Assembly: GCA_040414495.1 (NCBI GenBank)
Contig: JBEDUI010000095.1
Location: 1-15,885, forward strand
DNA length: 15,885 nt
Direction: 5' to 3'
Source of the DNA: DATAVB01 sp040414495
Lineage (GTDB): Bacteria; Actinomycetota; Actinomycetes; Mycobacteriales; QHCD01
Below are positions 6,620-13,849 of this stretch, piece after piece. The translations under genes were made by a program, and so were the position numbers. Position 1 is the first letter of the stretch. Every line of letters begins with the position of its first letter. The notes under the pieces are model-generated. The model searched no databases, was not told the DNA's origin, and saw only the letters and a list, made by a program, of their open reading frames with translations.

Positions 6620-7652
6620 TGCGCAGCTCCTCTCGGACCAGCGGCTCCAGGTCGACCGGCGACTGCCCGTTCGACGGGCCGTGCAGCCAGCAGGTCACCT
6701 CGCCGGAGGCCGTCCGCACCGGGATCGGTTCGTGCTGGGCGCATTGCCGCATCGCCTTCTGGCAGCGCGGATGGAACCGGCACCCGGGCGGCGGATCGGC
6801 CAGATCCGGCGGCGCACCGGGGATGTAGCTCAGCTCGGTCGTACGCAGCGAGATCGTGGAGGCCAGCAGCGCCTGGGTGTACGGATGGGCCGGCTCAGCG
6901 AAGACCTCGCGCGCGTACCCGACCTCGGCCAGCCGACCGGCGTACATCACCGCGACCCGGTCGCAGGCCTCGGCGATGATCCCGAGGTTGTGGGTGATCA
7001 GCAGCAGGCCGGTGTCGAAGTTGGCCCGCAGGTCGGCCAGGATCGACAGGATCTGCGCCTCGACCAGTACGTCCAACGAGGTCGTCGGTTCGTCGGCGAT
7101 CACCAGCGCCGGCCGCAGTACGAGGACCAACGCGATCATGATGCGTTGCCGCATTCCGCCGGAGAATTCGTGCGGATAATGGTCGAACCGGGTCGGCGGA
7201 ATTCCCATACCGCGCAGTGCTTCCAGCGAGCGGGCCCGGATTTCTTTGCGGCCGACGCCCGATTCGTGAGCCCGGATCGTTTCGGCGAAATGGTCGGAAA
7301 TACGCAGCAACGGATTGAGCCGGGTCATCGGCTCCTGGAAGATCAGGCCAATTCCCGGGCCCCGGATGTCGCGCAGCGCGGCCGGGGGCAGGCCGACCAG
7401 ATTGCGATCGGCGAAACGCACCTCGCCATCGATCCCGGTGCCCGGTGGCAGCAGCCCGACGATGCCCCGACCCAGCGTCGACTTCCCGCAGCCGGATTCG
7501 CCTACCAGCCCGACCGATTCGCCCCGGGCCACGGTCAGGTTCAGCCCGTCGACGGCCCGGACCGGACCCCGTGGTGTGCCGTACCAGACCCGCAGATCAT
7601 CGACCTGCAGCACCGGGCCGGGCCCGGCACCGTCGTCGTCGAACCGGCTCAT
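6603..7652 (-). CDS. Peptide ABC transporter ATP-binding protein, D-type
   Basis: First ATPase of the importer, 349 residues, close to the usual length. Motifs are Walker A GESGCGKST (51-59), Q-loop Q106 in IFQEP, signature FSGGMRQR (163-170), Walker B VIADEPTTSLD (184-194, E188) and switch H221. The C-terminal oligopeptide domain has HPYTQALLAS (256-265) and a four-cysteine pattern: C291, C297, C304 and C321 (GCRFHPRC, then QC, then TCWLH). In one solved DppD structure the equivalent cysteines bind a 4Fe-4S cluster, so the same is possible here. ATG 7652 has GGAGGT five bases upstream and overlaps the permease C stop codon by 4 bases (ATGA). Confidence 0.95.
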   Translation of the reverse strand: MSRFDDDGAGPGPVLQVDDLRVWYGTPRGPVRAVDGLNLTVARGESVGLVGESGCGKSTLGRGIVGLLPPGTGIDGEVRFADRNLVGLPPAALRDIRGPGIGLIFQEPMTRLNPLLRISDHFAETIRAHESGVGRKEIRARSLEALRGMGIPPTRFDHYPHEFSGGMRQRIMIALVLVLRPALVIADEPTTSLDVLVEAQILSILADLRANFDTGLLLITHNLGIIAEACDRVAVMYAGRLAEVGYAREVFAEPAHPYTQALLASTISLRTTELSYIPGAPPDLADPPPGCRFHPRCQKAMRQCAQHEPIPVRTASGEVTCWLHGPSNGQSPVDLEPLVREELRSADEA

Positions 7653-8659
7653 CGCTCACCTCCGACGTCGCCCGCAACCTCCTGCGATCGCGGCCGGGCC
7701 GGCATCACGACCAGGCGGCCGAACCGGCGGCGCAGCACGGGATTGAGGATGTCGTTCAGCCCCTCGCCGATCAACGTCAACCCGACCACCAGAAGCACGA
7801 TGGCCAGGCCCGGGAACAGGCCGGTCCACCAGATACCGGCGCCGGCGTCGGTGACCGCCCGGGACAGTTCGTAACCCCATTCGGCGGCATCGCCGGGCTG
7901 AATTCCGTACCCGAGAAAACCCAGACCGGCCAACGTCAGAATCGCGTCGGCCGCGTTCAGGGTCGCGATGACCGGGACCGACTGGATGACGTTGCCGAAC
8001 AAATAGCGGCCCATGATCGTGCGCGGCCGTGCCCCCAACGCCCGGGCAGCCTCCACATAGGACTCCTGCTTGGCCGACAGCACGCTGTTGCGTACGACCC
8101 GGAAATACTGCGGCACATAAACCACCGTGATCGACAGCGCCGCGGTCATCACGCCGCCGCCGACCTTTCCGGCCAACAGAAATGCGACCACGATCGCCAG
8201 TAACAAATACGGAAAAGCAAACAACGCATCCATGATCAGCACCAGAATGCGATCCAGCCAACCGCCGTAATAACCGGAGATCAACCCCAGTACCACGCCG
8301 ACGATCACGCTGAACAACACCGCCAGCACCACGACTTCCAATGCCGTACGGGCGCCGTAAATGACGATCGAGAGCACGTCGTGGTTGGTGACGTTGGTAC
8401 CGAACCAGTGCGCGGCCGAGGGATGGCCGTACTTGGGAAACTGCTTGCCACCCGAGGAGGTCGCATCGAAGCTGTACGGAGCGATCCACGGCGCGAAGAT
8501 CGCGCAGATCACGAACACCGCGAACAATCCCCCGCCGACCCACAGCAGCACCTTCGGCAGCCCGTGCGCCTCCCGGATCGGGCCGATCAACCGTCTGGTG
8601 AGGCCACCGCCGCGCGCCTGGGTGGTGCCGACCTCCGCTGACCCGACATTCGCTGTCAT
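7649..8659 (-). CDS. Peptide ABC transporter permease, C-type
   Basis: Inner-membrane permease of the importer, 336 residues. A cytoplasmic N-terminal tail is followed by the first membrane helix at about 38-60 (LLWVGGGLFAVFVICAIFAP) and an external segment with HWFGTNVTNHDV, the typical DppC/OppC position. The core helices then follow. The EAA loop that docks on the ATPases is YVEAARALGARPRTIMGRYL (201-220). A late helix pair contains FPGLAIVLLVVGLTLIGEGL, and GLNDILNP is the usual C-terminal signature of this subfamily. ATG 8659 overlaps the permease B stop by one base (TGATG), so re-initiation or coupling is likely. The Shine-Dalgarno sequence is weak. Confidence 0.95.
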   Translation of the reverse strand: MTANVGSAEVGTTQARGGGLTRRLIGPIREAHGLPKVLLWVGGGLFAVFVICAIFAPWIAPYSFDATSSGGKQFPKYGHPSAAHWFGTNVTNHDVLSIVIYGARTALEVVVLAVLFSVIVGVVLGLISGYYGGWLDRILVLIMDALFAFPYLLLAIVVAFLLAGKVGGGVMTAALSITVVYVPQYFRVVRNSVLSAKQESYVEAARALGARPRTIMGRYLFGNVIQSVPVIATLNAADAILTLAGLGFLGYGIQPGDAAEWGYELSRAVTDAGAGIWWTGLFPGLAIVLLVVGLTLIGEGLNDILNPVLRRRFGRLVVMPARPRSQEVAGDVGGER

Positions 8660-9663
8660 CAGTACCGCACCCTCGGGTCGAGAATCGCGTTCACGATATC
8701 GATCAGCAGGCTCACGACCACCACCACGATGGCGAATACGCTGATAATGCCCTGCACCGCAAGGTAATCGCGATTCTGCAGATACTGGATGAGCCGGTTG
8801 CCGATACCCGGCCAGTTGAACGTTTCCTCGGTCAGCACCGACCCGGAGAGCAATAACGCGGCCTGCAGACCCATGACGGTCACGATCGGCACCAGCGCAT
8901 TACGAAAGGCGTGCCGCATCACCACCCGGCGTTCGGGAATACCGCGGGCCCGAGCCGCCTCGACGTAATCGCCCTGCAGTGTCTGGATCACGTTGACCCG
9001 GACCAGCCGGATCACCACGCCGGTGATCAGCAATCCCAACGTCACCGCCGGCAGGATCAGGTGTTTGACCACATCGGACAGTCCGGTCATGTCGCCCTTG
9101 AACAGCGCTTCGAAGAACAACAGATGCGGTCCGTCGGATATCTCGGCCTGCAGCGTGGAGGAGACCTGACCACTCGGCGGCAGCCAGCCCAGTTTCTTGG
9201 TGAACAGTAGCTGGAACAGCAGACCGAGAAAGAAAACCGGGGCCGCGTACGTAATGATGCCGAACAGCCGGCCGAAGGTGTCGAAAGCGCCGTCCCGGCG
9301 CCGGCCACAACGCAGGCCGATCGGAATTCCCACCACCAACGCGAACAGCAGCGCGAATATCGACAATTCCAGCGTGGCCGACCCGTTCACCAGCACGACG
9401 TGGGTGACGCTCTCCCCCTGCTGCGTCTTACCCAGGTTGCCCGAGACAACCTGCCGCAGGTAGTCGAAATACTGCACGATGATCGGCCGATCGAATCCGG
9501 CCGCATGCCGCCGGCGGGCCAATTCCGCCGGCGGCAACTGGCCGCCCAATGCCGCGGTGATCGGATCCCCCGGCGCCACCCGCAACAGCAGGAACACCAA
9601 CGTCAGCAGGATCCACACCATCGGAATGACGAGCAGAATGCGCGCCACCAGATAGGCGCGCAT
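8659..9663 (-). CDS. Peptide ABC transporter permease, B-type
   Basis: Partner permease, 334 residues from ATG 9663. The N-terminal helix RAYLVARILLVIPMVWILL is followed by FLLLRVAPGDP, the hallmark start of DppB/OppB proteins. The EAA loop is YVEAARARGIPERRVVMRHA (233-252). FNWPGIGNRL (282-291) and the terminal LDPRVRY are also family features. ATG 9663 is preferred because AGGTGG lies four bases upstream and the product then begins as DppB usually does. A GTG at 9684 would add seven residues (MAKSGGS) but has no ribosome binding site. The gap to the binding-protein stop is 30 bases. Confidence 0.94.
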   Translation of the reverse strand: MRAYLVARILLVIPMVWILLTLVFLLLRVAPGDPITAALGGQLPPAELARRRHAAGFDRPIIVQYFDYLRQVVSGNLGKTQQGESVTHVVLVNGSATLELSIFALLFALVVGIPIGLRCGRRRDGAFDTFGRLFGIITYAAPVFFLGLLFQLLFTKKLGWLPPSGQVSSTLQAEISDGPHLLFFEALFKGDMTGLSDVVKHLILPAVTLGLLITGVVIRLVRVNVIQTLQGDYVEAARARGIPERRVVMRHAFRNALVPIVTVMGLQAALLLSGSVLTEETFNWPGIGNRLIQYLQNRDYLAVQGIISVFAIVVVVVSLLIDIVNAILDPRVRY

Positions 9664-9693
9664 CGAGCCACCTGATTTCGCCACGACGATGCG

Positions 9694-11283
9694 CTATTTC
9701 TTACCCACCAACCAGAATCGGAAATTGAATGACGCGTCGAAGGTGTCCTTCACCCCGGTGATGTTCGATCGGACGCCCGCGTTCTGCTTGCCCTGCCAGA
9801 TCGGGATCAACGGCACGTCCTGGGCCACGATCTGCTGCGCCTGCGAGAGCTGCTGGATCCGCTTGCTCTGATCCATTTCGCCGCGCTGGGCGTTGATGAT
9901 CTGGTCCAGAGTCGGGTTGTCGTAGCCGGTGTTGTTGAAACCGCCCTTGATGAAGAATGGCGAGAGGTAGTCGTCCGGGTCGGGGAAATCGGGGTACCAA
10001 CCCAGTTCGTAAACCGGGTACGCGTGTTTCTTGCTGTCCTCGTCGTAGCTGTTCCAGTCGACGCTGCGCCGGGTGACCTGGAACAGCCCGCCATTCTCGA
10101 ACTGTTTGGCGATATCGGCGTATTCGTCGCCGGACAGTTCACCGTAATGGTCGGGATTCCACCACAGCGTCATCTTGACCGGGGTCGACACGCCCGCGGC
10201 CTTGAGCATCGCCTTGGCCTTGGCCACATTCGGCGAGGTGCCGTAGATATCCTTGAACGGCTGGGTGTTGCCGATCAGGCCGGTCGGCACGATCGAATAC
10301 AACGGCTCGACCGAATTGTCGTAGACATCCGAGGCGATCTGCTTACGGTCGACCAGATACGCGGCGGCCTGGCGTACCGCCTTTTGCTTACCCGGCTGGG
10401 TGGTGACGTCGAAATCGACGTACCGGATTTCCGCGCCCGGACCGTAGACCACCTTGACGCCCTTGCTCGATTCCTTCTGCAGGGACTGCAGATCGGTCGG
10501 CGAGAGCGTGCGGTAAGCCACGTCGATATCGCCGTTTTCCAACGACAATTTCAGGTCGGACGCCTTTTGCTTGTAGACGATGATGACCTGGTCGTTGTTG
10601 AGCTTGTCCGAGCCCTTGTATTTGGGGTTCTTGCTCAGCACGAGCTGCGAGCCGACATCGTACTTGGCCACTTTGTACGGTCCCGAGCCGATGACCTTGC
10701 CCGAATCGAGCAGCTTGTTCTCCGGAAAGACCTTCGGGTCGACCAGCGCGCCCTCGCCGCCGGCCAGCAACAGCGGCACCGTCTGATCCGGCGTGCCCAA
10801 CGTGAGAATGACCTTGTTGCCCTGCGCGGTGGCCTTTTTGATATTGGTCAGCAGGCTGGACGGCCCTTTCGGGTCATTGACTTTGTCGACCCGGTTGAAG
10901 GAGAACGCGGCAGCCTTGGCATCCAGCGGGTCTCCGTTGGAGAACGTCAGACCCGGCTTCATCGTGCAGGTGTACGTCGTGGGCGAGGTGAAGCTGCAGC
11001 TCGAAGCGGCGTCCGGGGTCGCGGTTTTGGCGCCCGGTTCGACCGTCATCAGGTGTTGGTAGATGTTCTGGATCGGCGTCCAGGATCCCTGGTCGTAGGC
11101 CCCCGCGGGGTCAAGCGCGATGATTTTGTCGGTGGTGCCGACCGTGATGGTCGTACGACCCTTGCCGGCCGAGTCCGACTTGTTGCCGATGGACCCGCCA
11201 CAGGCGGTAAGTACCAGCAGGCCAGCGGCGGCAGTTGCGCCAATGGCCGCCGGGCCGAATAGCGCGCTTCGTCGATGAAGCAT
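9694..11283 (-). CDS. Peptide ABC transporter substrate-binding lipoprotein (SBP_bac_5)
   Basis: Extracellular receptor of the importer, 529 residues. The signal peptide MLHRRSALFGPAAIGATAAA leads to the lipobox LTAC with Cys28, so the mature protein should be lipid-anchored. Family 5 features include an early TITVGTTDKIIALDPAGAYD, MKPGLTFSNGDPLDAKAAAF (a variant of the family signature region), VIGSGPYKVAKYDVGSQLVL, and late in the protein YELGWYPDFPDPDDYLSPFF. The ligand cannot be read from the sequence; oligopeptides are most likely, and nickel, heme or other compounds are possible. ATG 11283 has AAGGAG four bases upstream. An in-frame start at 11331 exists but lacks both the signal-peptide fit and this ribosome binding site. 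Confidence 0.95.
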   Translation of the reverse strand: MLHRRSALFGPAAIGATAAAGLLVLTACGGSIGNKSDSAGKGRTTITVGTTDKIIALDPAGAYDQGSWTPIQNIYQHLMTVEPGAKTATPDAASSCSFTSPTTYTCTMKPGLTFSNGDPLDAKAAAFSFNRVDKVNDPKGPSSLLTNIKKATAQGNKVILTLGTPDQTVPLLLAGGEGALVDPKVFPENKLLDSGKVIGSGPYKVAKYDVGSQLVLSKNPKYKGSDKLNNDQVIIVYKQKASDLKLSLENGDIDVAYRTLSPTDLQSLQKESSKGVKVVYGPGAEIRYVDFDVTTQPGKQKAVRQAAAYLVDRKQIASDVYDNSVEPLYSIVPTGLIGNTQPFKDIYGTSPNVAKAKAMLKAAGVSTPVKMTLWWNPDHYGELSGDEYADIAKQFENGGLFQVTRRSVDWNSYDEDSKKHAYPVYELGWYPDFPDPDDYLSPFFIKGGFNNTGYDNPTLDQIINAQRGEMDQSKRIQQLSQAQQIVAQDVPLIPIWQGKQNAGVRSNITGVKDTFDASFNFRFWLVGKK

Positions 11284-11362
11284 GGCACTCCTTTTTCGGT
11301 GTCCCTCAGGGCTAGGCCAGAGCGTGATCAACGTCTCCGACTAGCGGGCCACCTTAGCGCTC

Positions 11363-11393
11363 ACTTCACCCTTTTGCGCGATAAGTGTGTCAA
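11363..11393 (-). promoter_or_regulatory. Possible promoter of the peptide ABC operon
   Basis: A perfect TTGACA lies at 11393-11388 on the minus strand, overlapping the stop codon of the HAD gene. Nineteen bases further is TGAAGT (11368-11363), a poor -10 match. The 106-base gap before the binding-protein gene gives room for a separate transcription start. I see no terminator hairpin between the HAD gene and the operon, so read-through from the HAD gene is also possible. Confidence 0.25.
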
Positions 11394-12100
11394 TCGTGCC
11401 ATCGGTCAAGCACGTCCGTGATCTCACCGAGACGTTGCACGACCGCATCCGGCACTCCCTCGGTGTGGCCGCGCTGGTGTTCGGGGATGGCGCTGTGCGG
11501 AATGTGGATCGTGCGCATGCCGACTCCGGCCGCGCCGTAAATGTCGTCGTAGAGCCGGTCACCGACGAAGACCGTGCTGGCCGGATCCGGTTCGCCGATC
11601 GCCCGCAGCGCGGCGGCGAACGCGTCCGGATGCGGCTTGGTCCACCGGATCTCGCTGGAATAGACCGCGCCGTCGAGCAGCGCCAGCACCTGGTCCCGGC
11701 GGAACACCTCATCGTGGTACGCCTTGGGCCAGATCGTGTTGGAGAGCACGCCGATGCGCAGGCCGCGTTCCTTGAGCGCGGTAAACAGGTCGGGCGCGTC
11801 CGGATCGAGATACGTGTGCGGCTCCCAGAAATCCAGGTAGGCCGCGATCGCCTGCTCGTGTCGGTGGCCCTCCGGCGTCACGCCGACCCCGCGCAGCAGG
11901 TCATCGAGGTGGCCACTTTGCTGGTGGTCGCGGGAGCGGTACCAGACCAGCCGTTCGGCCTCGACCAGCTTCGCCGCCAGCTCGGCCGCCCGCTCCGGTG
12001 CGTAGCTCCGGGCGTACGCATGCCAGGCCGCATCGAAGTCCACGGTGTGCCACGGGGTCAGCGTGCCGCCCCAGTCAAAGATCACTGCCTTGATCGCCAC
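11390..12100 (-). CDS. HAD superfamily hydrolase with variant motif I
   Basis: A 236-residue haloacid dehalogenase-like protein. Motif I is FDWGGTLTPW with the nucleophile D9; the second acidic residue, normally two positions later, is G11. A helical cap spans about 18-95. Motif II is VLSNT (S120), motif III is K155 in TKPHPDAF, and motif IV is VGDRLYDDIYGA (D181, D185, D186). The layout is that of subfamily IA, which includes phosphatases, phosphoglycolate phosphatase-like proteins and haloacid dehalogenases. Substrate is unknown. The GTG start at 12100 has TAGGA eight bases or so upstream. The gene is divergent from the MFS gene and lies 106 bases upstream of the peptide importer on the same strand; a functional link is not evident. 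Confidence 0.9.
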   Translation of the reverse strand: MAIKAVIFDWGGTLTPWHTVDFDAAWHAYARSYAPERAAELAAKLVEAERLVWYRSRDHQQSGHLDDLLRGVGVTPEGHRHEQAIAAYLDFWEPHTYLDPDAPDLFTALKERGLRIGVLSNTIWPKAYHDEVFRRDQVLALLDGAVYSSEIRWTKPHPDAFAAALRAIGEPDPASTVFVGDRLYDDIYGAAGVGMRTIHIPHSAIPEHQRGHTEGVPDAVVQRLGEITDVLDRWHD

Positions 12101-12188
12101 GCGGCATTCCTACCGTGCCGGACCGACATTGTGCGACCGCCTCTGCATCGATCTCGCGCTTTGCCATTCGTATCGACGGACCCGGGCT

Positions 12189-12194
12189 TACCGT
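12189..12194 (+). promoter_or_regulatory. -10 element of a probable leaderless promoter for the MFS gene
   Basis: TACCGT matches the actinobacterial TAnnnT consensus and ends seven bases before the ATG at 12201. That is the spacing expected when transcription starts at the A of the start codon. No Shine-Dalgarno sequence lies before this ATG. The -35 region is weak: TTGCCA at 12161-12166 is about 22 bases upstream, too far for a standard promoter. Confidence 0.45.
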
Positions 12195-12200
12195 TCGTGC

Positions 12201-13832
12201 ATGACCGCTCGGCGGGTCGGGGGCCGCACTGGTCAGGGCACCGGCGTCGTCCTGCTCACGCTCGCGTCCGGCCAGTTCCTCATGACCCTCGACAGCTCAG
12301 TCATGAACGTATCCATCGCGACCGTGGCCAAGGACGTCGGCACGACCGTGACCGGGATCCAGACCGCCATCACCCTCTACACCCTGGTGATGGCGATGCT
12401 GATGATTCCCGGCGGCAAGGTCGGGACGCTGATCGGGCGCAAGCGGGCGTTCGCGATCGGATGTGTCATCTACGGCGCCGGCTCGCTCCTCACCTCGCTG
12501 GCGCCGAATCTGCCCGTGCTGATCCTCGGCTGGTCGGTGTTGGAGGGCATCGGGGCGGCGTTGATCCTGCCGGCGATCGTGGCGCTGGTCGCCGGCAACT
12601 TCGCCGCTGAGGGCCGGCCGCGCGCGTACGGCCTGGTCATGGCGGCCGGAGCCGTCGCGGTCGCGGTCGGGCCACTGATCGGGGGCCTGTTCACCACGTA
12701 TCTGTCGTGGCGGTACGTCTTCGTCGGGGAAGTACTGATCGTGGCGGCGATCCTCATCCTGGCCCGCAAGGTGCAGGACACGCCCCTTGAGGCGGCGCCG
12801 GGGCTGGACATCATCGGCGCGCTGTTGTCCGCGCTCGGACTGGGGCTGACGGTCTTCGGGATCCTGCGTTCGAGCGAATGGGGCTGGGTCCGGGCCAAGG
12901 CGGACAGCCCCTCAGTCCTGGGCCTTTCCCTGACTCTGGTGCTGATGCTGGCCGGCGGGCTGGTGATGTGGCTGTTCACCGAGTGGGAGCATCACGTCGA
13001 GCGACGCGGGGGCGAGCCGCTGGTTCAGCTGTCGATGTTCGGCAACCGGCAGCTGACCGGCGGGCTGCTGATGTTCTTCTTCCAGTTCCTGATCCAGGCC
13101 GGGTTGTTCTTTACGATCCCGCTGTATCTGTCGGTCGCGCTGGGTTTATCGGTGATCGAGACCGGCGTCCGGATCGTGCCGCTCTCGGTCACGCTGTTGA
13201 TCGCTGCCATCGGCGTGCCCCGGTTCTTCCCGCACATTTCGCCACGCCTGGTCGTGCGGGCCGGTCTGTTGGCCATGTTCGCCGGCATTGTCGCCCTGCT
13301 GGCCAGCATCGATGTCCACGCCGGAGCGGAGATCGTCACCGTTCCGTTGCTGCTGGCCGGTCTCGGAATTGGCGCACTCGCCTCCCAACTGGGCAGCGTC
13401 ACGGTCTCGGCGGTCCCCGACGAGCAGAGCCCGGCCGTGGGTGGGCTGCAGAACACCGGCACCAATCTCGGCGCTTCGATCGGCACAGCGCTGGCCGGTT
13501 CACTGCTTATCGCGGCGCTGACCACATCGTTCCTGAATGGCATCGAGAACAACCCGGCCGTCCCGCCGCAGGTGCGCCAACAAGCCACTACGAAGCTTGC
13601 CGGTGGCGTTCCGTTCGTATCTGACGCCGACCTGCAAAAGGCCCTGTCGAAGGCCGGCGTGAGCGATGGGGCGGCCGACGCGATCCTCGCCGAGAACCAG
13701 GACGCCCGCCTGCATGGACTGCAGATCGCACTGGCGGGCCTGGCCGGTATCACCCTGCTGGGGCTGTCCTTCTCCCGACGCATCCCCACCCAGCAGCCGA
13801 CATCGGCCCAGAAGGAAACCGCGGCTGCGTAA
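12201..13832 (+). CDS. MFS transporter, DHA2 (14-helix) drug efflux family
   Basis: A 543-residue proton-coupled exporter of the QacA/EmrB type. Visible motifs are the D1-type LDSSVMNVSIATVAKD in helix 1 (30-45), motif A GGKVGTLIGRKR between helices 2 and 3 (71-82), and a motif C-like GPLIGGLFTTYLSWRYVF (157-174). Two extra helices lie between the six-helix halves, as expected for DHA2. A large non-membrane loop (LNGIENNPAVPPQVRQQATT and following residues) precedes the last helix, a feature I recall in many actinobacterial members. Substrate is unknown. ATG 12201 is chosen because MTARRVGG is directly followed by helix 1 and a -10 element sits at leaderless distance. The frame is open to 12045, but that would run through the start of the divergent HAD gene. 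It converges on the PBP gene with a 17-base gap. Confidence 0.93.
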   Translation: MTARRVGGRTGQGTGVVLLTLASGQFLMTLDSSVMNVSIATVAKDVGTTVTGIQTAITLYTLVMAMLMIPGGKVGTLIGRKRAFAIGCVIYGAGSLLTSLAPNLPVLILGWSVLEGIGAALILPAIVALVAGNFAAEGRPRAYGLVMAAGAVAVAVGPLIGGLFTTYLSWRYVFVGEVLIVAAILILARKVQDTPLEAAPGLDIIGALLSALGLGLTVFGILRSSEWGWVRAKADSPSVLGLSLTLVLMLAGGLVMWLFTEWEHHVERRGGEPLVQLSMFGNRQLTGGLLMFFFQFLIQAGLFFTIPLYLSVALGLSVIETGVRIVPLSVTLLIAAIGVPRFFPHISPRLVVRAGLLAMFAGIVALLASIDVHAGAEIVTVPLLLAGLGIGALASQLGSVTVSAVPDEQSPAVGGLQNTGTNLGASIGTALAGSLLIAALTTSFLNGIENNPAVPPQVRQQATTKLAGGVPFVSDADLQKALSKAGVSDGAADAILAENQDARLHGLQIALAGLAGITLLGLSFSRRIPTQQPTSAQKETAAA

Positions 13833-13849
13833 GCGATGTGCGCTGCGGC

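Noticed and set aside
5684..6979. Long plus-strand open frames opposite the two ATPase genes (also to about 7874).
   Set aside because: The minus strand carries complete ABC ATPase motifs throughout; these frames are shadows.
11387..12610. A 407-codon plus-strand open frame across the HAD gene and into the MFS gene.
   Set aside because: It is antisense to the HAD gene and then out of frame with the MFS gene, both of which have clear family motifs.
13833..13849. Possible bidirectional terminator between the MFS and PBP genes (cggctcagccg).
   Set aside because: The palindrome has only a five-base stem with a one-base loop and no T-runs; it cannot form a stable hairpin.
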